Source of the DNA: Brachionus rotundiformis
Lineage: Eukaryota > Rotifera > Eurotatoria > Ploima > Brachionidae
Length of the DNA stretch: 64,000 bases
NCBI GenBank assembly: GCA_016802295.1
Contig: JAESIW010000180.1
Span: 4,323,975 to 4,387,974, forward strand
Reading direction: 5' to 3'
Shown: positions 1 through 9,861 of the stretch, one piece after another
Numbering within the stretch: position 1 is the first letter of the stretch
Layout: each line of letters begins with the position of its first letter
Translations under genes and position numbers: made by a program
The notes under the pieces: generated by a model
Databases searched by the model: none
Told to the model about the DNA's origin: nothing
The model's input: only the letters and a program-made list of their open reading frames with translations

Positions 1-1305
1 AATGTAAAAGATATTGAATAGCCGAACCATAACCAACCAAGGATCATTTTTATTACTATCAAAGCTATGCCTGGCGGAGAGCTATAATAATAATTCACTT
101 GACCAGGATCATATAGCTAAAATTAAATAAAAAAATTTTGAAAAAAAAAATTACCAATTTTTAAATATTACCACTTCAGCAAAAATAAAGGCTAAAATGT
201 AGGCAATGATATAAATGGCAAAAAAAATTCCAATCTTGATCCATGTTATCACTCGAAGCTTATTTCTGGTAATGGTGTAGCCTTTGGCTACAAGAATAAG
301 CATAAATAAAAATACAATTTGACTTATTGCTTGAAAAAGTCGACCTTAATGAAATTAATAAAATTTTAAATTAAAAAATTAGATTTTAGTACTTGTTGTG
401 ACCATTCCAGCAGTAATGAGCCCACTTTGGGAAAATTGTCCATACTCGGCCATTATGAACAATAAAGAAATCAATTGAAGAACAACAGAAGCAAAGTAAA
501 GACCAATTGTTACATGAAAAAAAGACTTCATTACCAAAATTTTGGTAAATACACCACAGACTATTGTAATGATTACATAGACTAAAAAGAAAGTAATCGA
601 TGTTTCTAATATGCCAAATTCATCGGCTGAAAAATGTTTTTGGAAAATATAATTTCCATTTGTGAACTCGAATTCGTATTTAAGTCGAACATCCTTAAAT
701 CATAATTAAAATTTAAAATTTTAGTTTATTATTTACTATACATTTGAGCCGCATTTGGAAATGACAATAAACCAATACCGCGGTCTTATTGATGAAAAGC
801 GAAATCTAGATGAGCAAGATATTGATTTTATACCATCTATAATTTGTTCTGAACAGCCCACAGACTTTTTTAGAGGAGAAAGTTCAAATGTCTCAGAGAA
901 AGTCAATTCTTTTTCCTTTTGCTCGCAATTCTGGGAATTTAATTAGAAAAATGAAGACTTAAAATTACCAAATTACCAAATTTTCTTTTCTACGAAGATT
1001 GTTCCACTGATCGTCATAGTAAAAAAGAAATTTCTGAACTTTAAGGCTATCTGGGTACGATACATTATACGAAAATACGCTTTGGTTGGAAATAAAGCAA
1101 AACTTTCCAATTAAATTCCAGTCCTTTTGATTTAAATTATTAACTTAAATTTAAGTAAAATAGCTTTTGATTTCAAAAGGCTTTAGGTCAAAATCGATGA
1201 GTTTAAATATACTTTATTTGAGATTAATTCATCCTTAAGAATCAAGAAATTGGCCGGCATCAGCCAAATCAGCATTATGTAAACACGTATTATGTACAAA
1301 ATCAT
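1..1305 (-). CDS. TMEM145/GPR180-like seven-transmembrane protein, 5' part (3' end beyond left edge)
   Basis: Intimal-thickness-related receptor family (GPR180/TMEM145; rhodopsin-like 7TM domain behind a lumenal/extracellular domain). I traced six exons with GT-AG introns and matching phases: 1213-1305, 977-1123, 742-930, 393-693, 172-344 and 1-116 (continuing off the window). About 339 residues are visible of the roughly 490 usual. Exon 1 begins with a hydrophobic signal peptide. Exon 2 has DWNLIGKFCF, exon 3 RPRYWFIVISKC, exon 4 KHFSADEFGILET, exon 5 LILVAKGYTITR and exon 6 LYDPGQVNYYYSSPPG, all in the family order and at family-typical positions. The exon 5 donor could be three bases earlier. 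The start lies about 450 bp from the divergently transcribed caspase start. Identity to TMEM145 rather than GPR180 is judged from remembered motifs. Confidence 0.85.
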
Positions 1306-1751
1306 AATTTCAATTTTCCAAAAAAGTATTATTTAAAAGAATAAACAATTTTTATTTAAGTATTTTAATTCAAATAGGTAAAGGTGCCATAATTAATGTT
1401 TATTTTTCTGTATCCAAATCGGACAGCATCAGTCTAATTTTGGATTAATAAAATTTAAACTAAGTAAAAAAGACAATAATAACATGTTTATGTTAAAGTC
1501 AAAAAAGATAAAACATGCTAATCGTATTGCTTGCTCTAAATTGAATAAATTATATGGTTGTTAAGGGAAATTAATATATAAATATATATTTTTATAATTG
1601 TAATTTCTATATAGAGTTTAAATTTACGTTTTTTACTGTGTGCGTGAGTGTAAGTATGTTTTCTGCTTAAAGAACTAGATTAAAATATGGCGATTTGAGT
1701 CGTGTATTGATTTTGTATTTTTTTCAATCAAATTTTAAGAATCGAACAAAA
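1306..1751. promoter_or_regulatory. Divergent intergenic region between the TMEM145-like and caspase genes
   Basis: About 450 bp of AT-rich sequence separates the two start codons, so both promoters and 5' UTRs should lie here. No TATA box, initiator or other defined element can be assigned with confidence. A short T(G)n-like stretch occurs near 1637-1650. Confidence 0.4.
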
Positions 1752-3381
1752 ATGCAAGACAACCTTCAAGGTAAAAAATCATCTTTTTTTTATCTGAAGT
1801 TATTTTTTGTTCTCAATAGCTATAAGTGATAACTTTAGTCAATTCTTGTCTAAAGAAACCATTCCTCCTAAAGTTCTGGTCGAGCCTTGCCAGGTGGACT
1901 TTTTTTATGAAAAATTCAAACAAGTAAGCTATTAAATTAAACTTTGATGGACCAAATTTTTAAAAACTAATTTTTGAAAAAAAATAGTGCTATCCAATGT
2001 ATAAAAACCCGCGCGGTCAATGTCTTATTATGAATATTTACCAAATAGCAGGTATGCCACCTAGAAGATGGTCTGACCGGGACACTGATGCTCTAAAGCA
2101 ATTATTTGAGCAATTGCTTTTCAATGTACATGTTTACACGGACTCCACTCATGATCTAACTAGCCAAGTAATTAACTTTATTTATTTATTAATAAGAATA
2201 TATTAACAATTATAATATATATTTTTTTTAAGAATTTTAAAGATTTAATGAAAAATTTTGCAGAGATGAAAGAGCATGAGGACGCTCAATGCAGTGTTAT
2301 TTGTCTAATGTCTCATGGAGAAGAGGGCTTTATAACCACTAAGGAAGGCAATAAAGTTTTACTTGATGACATTTTTAGCATGTTCAATAACTTAAATTGT
2401 CCAAATCTGGCCGGCAAGCCGAAGCTTTTTTTCATTCAGTCGTGCAGAGACGATCCAGTCAATGGTCCAGCTGAAGACCTGGGAATACGGTTGAGCTTTT
2501 GTCTCAAGGACACAGACGAGGCTGATGGCTATGAGGCAGCACAGAGTGACAACAACAATCATTTTAGACCACAGGCTCCAGCTTTGTCGTCCTTAGCCAA
2601 CTCCAAATCGCAGGTTTTTTATCACATTCCAAGCTTATGTGACATGCTGATCGGCTATCCGACCCAGAAAGGCTTTATAGCTTATCGAAAGCCAGAGATA
2701 GGCAGTTGGTATATGAACGCTATTGTTCAAATATTCAGTAAATATGCTCATAATACTGATCTTTGCGCCATGCTCAATATGGTTAACTCACTGATTAGCA
2801 ACGAGGTTACCAATACTGGTAAAAAACAAATGTCAGAGTATACAAGCAAGTTGACAATGCCTTATTTTTATTTTTTCCCTGGACTGGCATCTGATCCACT
2901 GGAAGAATGCAATGGAGAAGTGTACTTGAGTCAAAAACACAAATACGACTCTCTTAACCCTATTGATAATCTAATGAATAAAAGAAAAAAGATGAGTATT
3001 GAAAATTTCAATAGTGAATATTGGCTGTGCGATTCGTCGACTGGTGTACAGGGTGTTGACCAGCGCGACTCAAATAGAGAAAATATAGTGGCCTATTTTG
3101 ACCAGATAGTTGAATTTTTATCTGCTAGAACTATTGGCTATTGGAAACATATTGCCAGAGAGATGGATTTGAATGAGAATCAAATAACAGTAATTGATCA
3201 AAGTTGTAATATTGGCGCTAAAATTAAAATAGTTCTTGATACCTGGTTCAGAAGACGGGAAAACATGAACTCAAACAAAGATGATAATATTCACAAGTTG
3301 GCAAAAATTTTACAAAATTGTAAACTAAACAAAATTAAAAATGAGCTCTTGGAAAATTTTAATCGCACTGATATCAGGTAA
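1752..3381 (+). CDS. Caspase (cysteine aspartyl protease) with a C-terminal death domain
   Basis: Four exons, join 1752-1770, 1820-1923, 1988-2167, 2233-3381, give 483 residues with phases that fit. The large-subunit region carries the catalytic His in LMSHGEEG (about residue 129) and the catalytic Cys in FFIQSCRDD (about residue 172). That spacing of 43 matches the family, although the usual QACRG is QSCRD here. The small subunit shows the substrate-pocket segment AYRKPEIGSWY and ends the fold at PYFYFFPG. The N-terminus is short (about 55 residues before the protease fold) with no CARD or DED visible. Residues about 385-475 (WKHIAREMDL, IKIVLDTWFRRR, HKLAKILQNCKLNKI) look like a death domain, which is an unusual place for an adaptor domain in a caspase. 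Expected role: apoptotic or innate-immune proteolysis after aspartate. Confidence 0.9.
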
Positions 3382-4032
3382 AAGATTTAATTCAGCTCAT
3401 TTTTGTTAATTTGTCTCGTCTTTTTTTTTTATATCGAATCAATTGTATATGAGTTTTAATTTAAATATTAGTTTTTTTTTTAATTTTTATGCTTAAATAA
3501 AGATTATTATAGAAAATTCTTGAAAAAAATTTTATAATCTCTTATGGACACTAAACTCATACATTCGTATTTTATCAAAATTTAATCAAGATCATTAAAA
3601 TAAATTTTGATTTAAACATATTTTTATTTTAATTTAATCTATGATTATTAACATAAACTTAATATTATTAGTTTTAACTAAAAGGCTATGAACCGAATAT
3701 TTCTCGTCAAAAAAAAAACTACTTCCGATCTGAAACCAATTTTAAAATTTTGTTGAGTAAAATTCTCCATTGTCTTTTAAAAAGTTTTTGTTTGGTCCAT
3801 ATAAATGAATGTATTTAGCTAAAACTTGTAAATTAGTTTTAGTTTTTATTCATAAATTTACTCAAATCAACTACTTAACTAGTTCACTTTAAAATTGATA
3901 ATAAATTTTTTTGATAATATTTTTTTAATAAATGTTTAGAAAGAATTTTTTTGAAATACTAAAAATGCAGTTATTTTTTTTTTAATTTTATTTTCGTTTA
4001 CTAATATCTATTGATAAGATTACATTTAAAAT
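3382..4032. other. Convergent intergenic region, AT-rich
   Basis: This is the shared 3' flank of the caspase (plus) and the ependymin-related gene (minus). A possible polyadenylation signal AATAAA lies near 3495 for the caspase transcript. No coding signal is seen. Confidence 0.4.
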
Positions 4033-4635
4033 TTATAAAGTTAGACATTCTTTTCGTGGAATAAAAACATTTGGATTATCAATACCTGGAACAATGTCAT
4101 AAAAGTTAGTATGAGTGTTTAAATTATCAGCTTTTGAAAAATAGTGTGAGTAGATTGGCAAGCAAGCTTCATAAGTCCATGCGCCCATATAGTCGATTTT
4201 GTTTCCCTTTTCATCGGTAAATTCTTTTCCCCAGGTAGTAATCAAGACATTAGCATTGGCAACACCAGAAGAGCCAATGTATGACTCTCCGTAGCTTGTT
4301 GCGTTAGATGGGATTCCAAAATCTCTCCATGGTCTACTAATTGATTGTTTTTTGCATTCTTTTGTTTTAAAGTTAAATCTGTATTCTATTTGTTGATTGT
4401 GCAAATAGAGAACATCATAATAATCATCTTGATCGCCTAATCGGTACTCTTCAATAATTCTCTCACGTTTATATACAGCATCGTAGGTAATACGGGCTAA
4501 AATGGTATCTTTTTGGAATGGATCGTACGAAAATACTCTGGCTTCCCATTGAGGCGGAGATGTGCATGGCACTGGCAATTGACCAAAAACAGAGGAAATC
4601 GCCAAAGTTAATGACAAAATAATTAAGCTATTCAT
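4033..4635 (-). CDS. Ependymin-related secreted protein, copy 1
   Basis: Intronless ORF of 200 residues. It starts with a clear signal peptide (MNSLIILSLTLAISSVFG) followed by the short mature domain of the ependymin/MERP family. Family marks are an early Cys-Pro-x-QWE motif (CTSPPQWEARVFSYD), YDAVYKRERI, DVLYLHNQQ, RPWRDFGIP, a central GSSG segment, TYEACLPIYSHY and the C-terminal DIVPGIDNPNVF with a Cys close to the end. The conserved cysteines suit a disulphide-bonded secreted glycoprotein. A second copy of the same family lies 28 kb away on the same strand at 31945-32632; the two are clearly diverged paralogues. The precise function of invertebrate ependymin-related proteins is poorly defined (lipid or calcium binding is suggested for the family). 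Confidence 0.9.
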   Translation of the reverse strand: MNSLIILSLTLAISSVFGQLPVPCTSPPQWEARVFSYDPFQKDTILARITYDAVYKRERIIEEYRLGDQDDYYDVLYLHNQQIEYRFNFKTKECKKQSISRPWRDFGIPSNATSYGESYIGSSGVANANVLITTWGKEFTDEKGNKIDYMGAWTYEACLPIYSHYFSKADNLNTHTNFYDIVPGIDNPNVFIPRKECLTL

Positions 4636-5463
4636 TTTAAACCAAAACTAAACTTGAAGCTTGTATGTTAATAATAAAAAAATAAAAAAATTATTTATAC
4701 TCAGATAGATTTTAATATGAGAAGTGTCATCTTGCTTTTCATTTCAAATATAATATTATATAATTTTTTAGGAAAAAAAAAATTTGCCAAATTGATTGAC
4801 TTCGATTGGTGATAAAATAATGGCATTATTAGATAAGATTACAACTCAGCGTACATAGGATAGTCGAGTTTAAAAGATATATATTTCAAGGGAATTACAC
4901 ATACTCAAAAATACTAAAAGATAACTTATTTCTCGCTAATTTTAGAAAACAATATGTCAATTGTTACAATTAAATTAAATATTTAATAGAAATGATAAAA
5001 TTGTTGTATAATGTTCTATTTTAAAAAAATTTGATTTGAAAAATTTTAAAATTTAAGCAAATTTAATCCTCATATTGATTGTACATTTCATTTGGAAATT
5101 AATTTGAATTCAAATTCTGAGAGTCCGCATATTTTTAGATAAAGTTAATTTTGAAGCTCTGCTGTTTAAATAAAATTGTCTAATATTTAATTTAAAAATG
5201 AAATATTTAGAAAACTTAAAAAAAAAATTGAATTAAGAATCTGAATCTTATCCAAGTATTTTGATCACAAATCAATTAAAATTTAATAAAAAGCTGAATC
5301 AAGATTTTTATATTCGATACATGCAGCTAATTAAAATAACAAACTCACTTAAAATTAAAGTAATTAAATAATTTATTATTTAAAATTAAAAATTTTGTGT
5401 TTAATTTTTTAATTTTTTTAGGTAAATATTTTATATTTTTTTAAAGTAAATAAGTTTTGAGAA
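4636..5463. other. Intergenic AT-rich region
   Basis: About 830 bp between two minus-strand genes. It holds the upstream region of the ependymin-related gene (4636 onward) and the 3' flank of the P5C reductase gene. Nothing coding or structured is evident. Confidence 0.4.
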
Positions 5464-6312
5464 TTATGAAAACTGTTTAGCTCGATTAGCAGCCGATTCA
5501 ATAGCACATATTACCGAATTTCGAAATCCATTTCTTTCTAATTCATGAACACCTTGAATAGTGGTGCCGCCAGGTGAGCACACTTCATCTTTTAATTGCA
5601 TTGGATGCTTTGTTCCATGTTGTGAAATCATAATCTCGGATGCACCTTTCATTGTTTGCATACTTAGTTTTAAAGCTATATCTCTACTAAGACCCATTTT
5701 GACACCACCATCGCCCATCGCATCAATCATCATATACATATAGGCGATTCCACAAGCACAAATTGACATTGCCGCATCCATTTCTGAATCCTTGATCTCT
5801 CCAAAACATGCACCAATACTTGACAATAATTTATCAATCAAACCCTTATCGGTTTCACTTAAAACACCATTTTGGCTATAAACAGAACATGATGATCCAA
5901 TTAAAGCTGCTGTATTTAACATACATCTAGCTATGCGAAGCGATCGATCATTTTTATTAAAACTTAAAAATGATATTAATTTATTTAGAGTAATTCCGGC
6001 ACAAATTGATATAATTAAGTGATTTTCACTTATCAAATGGTGTATTTTAGAACAAACTTGTTCCAAGACTTGAGGTTTAACACATAAAAAAATTACATCA
6101 CTATTTTCTATTACTGTTTCATTAGTTTCAAATTCGTTTATAATATCCAAATAAGCAAATTTTTTTAAATTTTTGGCACTCGGATGGCTTATGTAGATAT
6201 TTGATGGTGAACACAATTTCGCTTTTAAAATACCTTCGACAATAGCTTTGGTCATATTTCCGGCGCCAATAAAACCTATACGAACATTTTTTTCCATTTT
6301 AAATTGGTTCAA
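5464..6312 (-). CDS. PYCR: Pyrroline-5-carboxylate reductase (last step of proline synthesis)
   Basis: Intronless 282-residue ORF. It reduces 1-pyrroline-5-carboxylate to proline with NAD(P)H. The N-terminal Rossmann motif is GFIGAGNM at residues 13-20. The middle contains FLCVKPQVLEQV and ISICAGITL. The C-terminal dimerisation and substrate domain shows MSICACGIAYMYMMIDAMGDGG, KLSMQTMKGASEIM and the family signature around DEVCSPGGTTIQGVHELE, which covers the substrate-contacting Ser/Pro-Gly-Gly-Thr segment. Length is close to the 270-320 usual. Two possible starts exist, M1 and M6 (position 6297); the second sits directly ahead of the Rossmann strand and is equally plausible. No mitochondrial presequence is seen, so a cytosolic PYCR3-like enzyme is possible. 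It lies head to head with the orphan gene at 6709. Confidence 0.95.
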   Translation of the reverse strand: MNQFKMEKNVRIGFIGAGNMTKAIVEGILKAKLCSPSNIYISHPSAKNLKKFAYLDIINEFETNETVIENSDVIFLCVKPQVLEQVCSKIHHLISENHLIISICAGITLNKLISFLSFNKNDRSLRIARCMLNTAALIGSSCSVYSQNGVLSETDKGLIDKLLSSIGACFGEIKDSEMDAAMSICACGIAYMYMMIDAMGDGGVKMGLSRDIALKLSMQTMKGASEIMISQHGTKHPMQLKDEVCSPGGTTIQGVHELERNGFRNSVICAIESAANRAKQFS

Positions 6313-6708
6313 TCTCTTTTATTTAATAAGAAAATTTCAATAAAATTTATTTTCATATTTTTATTTTAAAATATACACATAAATTATTTGCTATTTTTAA
6401 AACAATATATAAATAAATGCAACATTTCAATTGTTATTTTAAACCAAAAAAATTTCTAAGATTTAACCCATCTTTAATAATTATTTTACAAAATCTTAAA
6501 TTTTTTTTCCTTAACAAAATAAAGACAATTAACAAATAAATTGATTTTTTAAAAATAAAATAAAGCCCTAAATATTACAAGCTAATAATATAAGTTGTCG
6601 GGGATTCCTTAGAATTTTTCAAAAATTTCCATAGTTTTTTTCATTCGCTAAAATTTATTAGAAATATAATTTAATAAAAATATTATATTAATAGAAATTT
6701 AAATACTA
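6313..6708. promoter_or_regulatory. Divergent intergenic region (P5C reductase / orphan gene)
   Basis: 396 bp of AT-rich DNA between two divergent starts, so it should hold both promoters. No specific element can be recognised. Confidence 0.35.
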
Positions 6709-7512
6709 ATGTCATTGATTAACGATTTGCATCTTAACAATGATATTTGTGAAGTTTCAATGTCAAAAATTATGGACCGTATTACTGATAGAAAACAGAA
6801 AGACTTCTGTAAATTTAATATAAATGAGCCTCGCTTGAATGAAACGATACTTTCTAAATCACTTGTGGCCTCATCCTCTTCGCTTAATAGCGACCAGGTT
6901 AATGATTTTACCAAAATTAATCAGCATAGAATTTTATTAAAAAAAGTCAGATCAAATTTAGACCAGGATTCACTCTTTTTTAACAATAATAATAACAAAT
7001 TGAATAAAAAATACGTATTTAATTCAAAGGTTGTTGATTCCAAATTTAACCAGAACTGCTCAGGTGTTTCAATGGCTTATTCTAATTCTTTTACAGATTT
7101 AGCTTCTATTAAAGAAAGTAACTGTAGAAAGAATATCGACAAATTTGAAACAAGCTCTCAAAGATACAAAAACTATTTAGTTAGATGTCTAAAAGATAAC
7201 ATTGTGTCACCAGATTTTAATCTATGTACAAATGCAGAATTTAATTTTTCGGAATTCGTTTGTGCCAAGTCTCAGCTAATCAAAATAATCAGAAGTTATA
7301 AAATAAGTAATTTGGATGATATAGTTGATAAATCTCACTGCTTAAGCAAAATTTCACTCGACGAGTCTTCTTCTTTATTCACTGATAATGGTGATAAGCC
7401 CAATTTACCATGCTTTCATAAGGAAAACTTGGATAAGATTGCCTACAAAATTTACAAATATAATCCATTTAATAATGAAAATTGTAAAAAAGAATGCCAA
7501 TTTGAAAACTGA
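6709..7512 (+). CDS. Unrecognised protein, single exon
   Basis: Uninterrupted 267-codon ORF in very AT-rich DNA. This length, and the use of GC-containing codons (Cys, Ser, Asp, Gly), argue for a real gene. The protein is rich in Asn, Ser, Lys and Asp, with scattered cysteines, a short poly-Asn tract (NNNNN around residue 92) and no signal peptide or membrane segment. I recognise no domain. It could be a fast-evolving lineage-specific protein, or one exon of a larger gene, although no convincing splice partner is seen nearby. It is divergent from the P5C reductase gene, about 400 bp apart. Confidence 0.55.
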   Translation: MSLINDLHLNNDICEVSMSKIMDRITDRKQKDFCKFNINEPRLNETILSKSLVASSSSLNSDQVNDFTKINQHRILLKKVRSNLDQDSLFFNNNNNKLNKKYVFNSKVVDSKFNQNCSGVSMAYSNSFTDLASIKESNCRKNIDKFETSSQRYKNYLVRCLKDNIVSPDFNLCTNAEFNFSEFVCAKSQLIKIIRSYKISNLDDIVDKSHCLSKISLDESSSLFTDNGDKPNLPCFHKENLDKIAYKIYKYNPFNNENCKKECQFEN

Positions 7513-7860
7513 AATTCTTCTCGTTAAAAATTCTGTTATTTTTTTTTATTTACCAAATAAAATTATTAGAAGCTTAAAAGAATTTCGAAAGATATTTTAA
7601 AAACTTTTTGTACCACTATTGCAAATTATTTAATAAGTCTAAATTAAATTAAAAATTTTTTCTTAATTATTAGTTATTATTAAAAATAGATCAGCGGCTC
7701 TGATTTGAAATAATTTTTAAAATAAAATTTTTGTTATTCTGTTAGTTAATAAAAAAAACCTGTTAGCTTATATCAATTTTTTATTGAAATAATAAATTTT
7801 AAACGAAAAACTTAAACAAAATAACCGGAAATTAGGCATATTTTTTTATTTTCTTAAAAT
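7513..7860. other. Convergent intergenic region
   Basis: 348 bp between the orphan gene (plus) and TOM20 (minus). Only AT-rich 3' flanks are visible. Confidence 0.35.
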
Positions 7861-8566
7861 TTAATCCAATAAATCATCAACTGCTAAATTGTCCTTTGGA
7901 ATCTCGGTAATAATCGGCTCGGTTTGTTTTGAGCCGCTGTCTGAGGTCTGTAGCTTGAACTGTGGCGATCCAGCTTGTTTTTGTTTGAAATTACTGTATA
8001 TTTTCTGTAAATATAAAATTAATAAAAAACTTAATCAAACAAATTAACTTGATAGGATACCTTGGTAACTTCGGGTAGCCTCTCGACTAAAAGTCTAAAA
8101 ATTGGATCAGGTAAGCTAGTTCGCAGGACATTCAAAAGATTTTCTTTGTGAGCCGTAACAGCTACAGCATTGGCCAAGTGCTCAACAGCGTTTTCAATGT
8201 CACCTAATGCCATCAATTGTTCACCAAGAGAGATTTCAGTAAGGAAAAACTTTTGTACTGCTTGATCGTCACTCAAATCAGGATACTAAAATTTCAATCA
8301 ATTTTATGTTCTTTGATCATGTAATCTTAATTTACTTTAGATGAGCTTTGTTCTTCCTTTTCTCTTTGTTGTTTTCTTCTTCCTTAATTAAATAAATTAA
8401 TAGCTACTGTGATCAAAAATTTGGTACACCAAGCTGGATTACTTTCTAGTAATTTTTTCTTGAAATCCGGATGACTTCGACGCTTATGGTCAAAATAAAC
8501 ACAATAGCCTACAAAAGCTAGACCAATACCTCCAGCTAAAGCGATTCCCATGTTTTGATTGAGCAT
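7861..8566 (-). CDS. TOMM20: Mitochondrial import receptor subunit TOM20
   Basis: Four exons, 8443-8566, 8336-8382, 8061-8285 and 7861-8004, join in phase to 179 residues. The N-terminus is a membrane anchor (about residues 6-26, ALAGGIGLAFVGYCVYFDHK) followed by a charged linker (KKKLLERRRKQQREKEE). The cytosolic receptor domain has DDQAVQKFFLTEISLGEQL, DIENAVEHLANAVAV and LPDPIFRLLVERLPEV, which track animal TOM20 residue for residue in places. This protein sits in the outer mitochondrial membrane and binds presequences of imported precursors. The C-terminal tail (GSKQTEPIITEIPKDNLA and DDLLD) is longer than the short acidic tail of vertebrate TOM20. The first exon ends two codons after the FKKKLL segment, so the linker depends on the second small exon of 47 nt. 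Confidence 0.95.
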
Positions 8567-9861
8567 TTTTTTAAAACTTTTTTTATCTTAAATTTAAATT
8601 TTTTATTGTTGAACACAATTTTATATAAGCATTAATTCGCAATTACATTTTTGTGAGAAATCAAAATTAACTAGACAATATCCTACATGTTAAATATTCT
8701 CTTCTTTAAAAGATTTTTTTGTAAAATTAAGAAAATTTTATAAACTTTTTAAAAAATTAAAACGAGAAATTCTTTAATCTGTTATAGAGTTATGTTTATT
8801 ATACAAAGCGAAAAAGATTCGAATGAAAAAACTTGGCTTTTAATTTAACTAAATTAAGAATAAAATTTACTTAAAATAGTTTTCAAATTTTTTGAATCCT
8901 AAATATGAAAACCTTTACATTTAAGTTTTCACGAAAAACAAAAAATTAAAAAAAATCGGTTTTAAACGATTTGAAAATTTCTTAAAAAGTCAAGTCATTG
9001 ACTAAAAATACAAGTTTTCAACTTAATTGATGACATTTATTTTAATTCCAGTTTTGGCTTATATAACTTATTTACTTTAACACTTCAGTTGAGTATTAAC
9101 CATCAGTTATCATAGAATAATTGGATACCAACTGAACTATTTTTAATTTTATAGCTTTAAAGTTTGATTAGGTTTATTAAAAAATTGATAAAACAAAGTC
9201 AGGATACTCCCAAAGCAGCATTTTAATGAAATATTTTCAATATTTTTACTTAATATTTTATTTAGTTATTAAGAATTTATCAAAAAAATCTATACTATAA
9301 TAGGAGTATTTTCACAAGTATTTAAAAATAGTAAAAGAATTGAAAAATATTTAACCTTTTTTTTTTATTAGCATACAATTATTATCAAATTTAAAAAGTT
9401 TATTCGAAATAAAATTTAAATCAGAGTTATTACGCTCAGAATTTTATTTTCTTCCTCCTTTTTGGTTGTGTATCTTTTTTTGTTAGATTTTATTAACTAA
9501 AAAATTTAATTTTTCAAATTTTTAATTAATTAAATAATTAATAATATTCACAAAAAGATAGAATATATAATATAAAGTTTGATTTGTTTGTTTTTTTTTT
9601 GCCAAGAATAGAAAGTTTTAAAAAGTACGAACACCGAGTAAGAATTCGAGTAATAGCCAATTATGAAGTTTGGCGCCCAGAGTGTCCAATTTAAAATGGA
9701 TGTCTACGTTCATCCAAAACAAAGCATTTGGAATAATATTCGAATCAGTTAAATTTACTCCTAAGGTTCTAAATTTGTAAAGATAAAATTTATAATTCAA
9801 AAATCGATTGATTTAATTTGATTGAAAAATTTACGAAAGATCAAATAATATCCTAACAAAG
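8567..9861. other. Intergenic region with one coding-like island
   Basis: About 1.3 kb between TOM20 and the 3' end of the PP2A B56 gene. Most is AT-rich without signal. A GC-richer patch at 9610-9790 has an open frame of 60 codons on the minus strand (9618-9800) with no recognisable motif. It could be B56 3' UTR or a fossil of a transposon. Confidence 0.35.

Noticed and set aside
755..946. Plus-strand ORF of 63 codons
   Set aside because: It is antisense to exon 3 of the TMEM145-like gene, whose minus-strand frame carries the conserved RPRYWFIVISKC motif.
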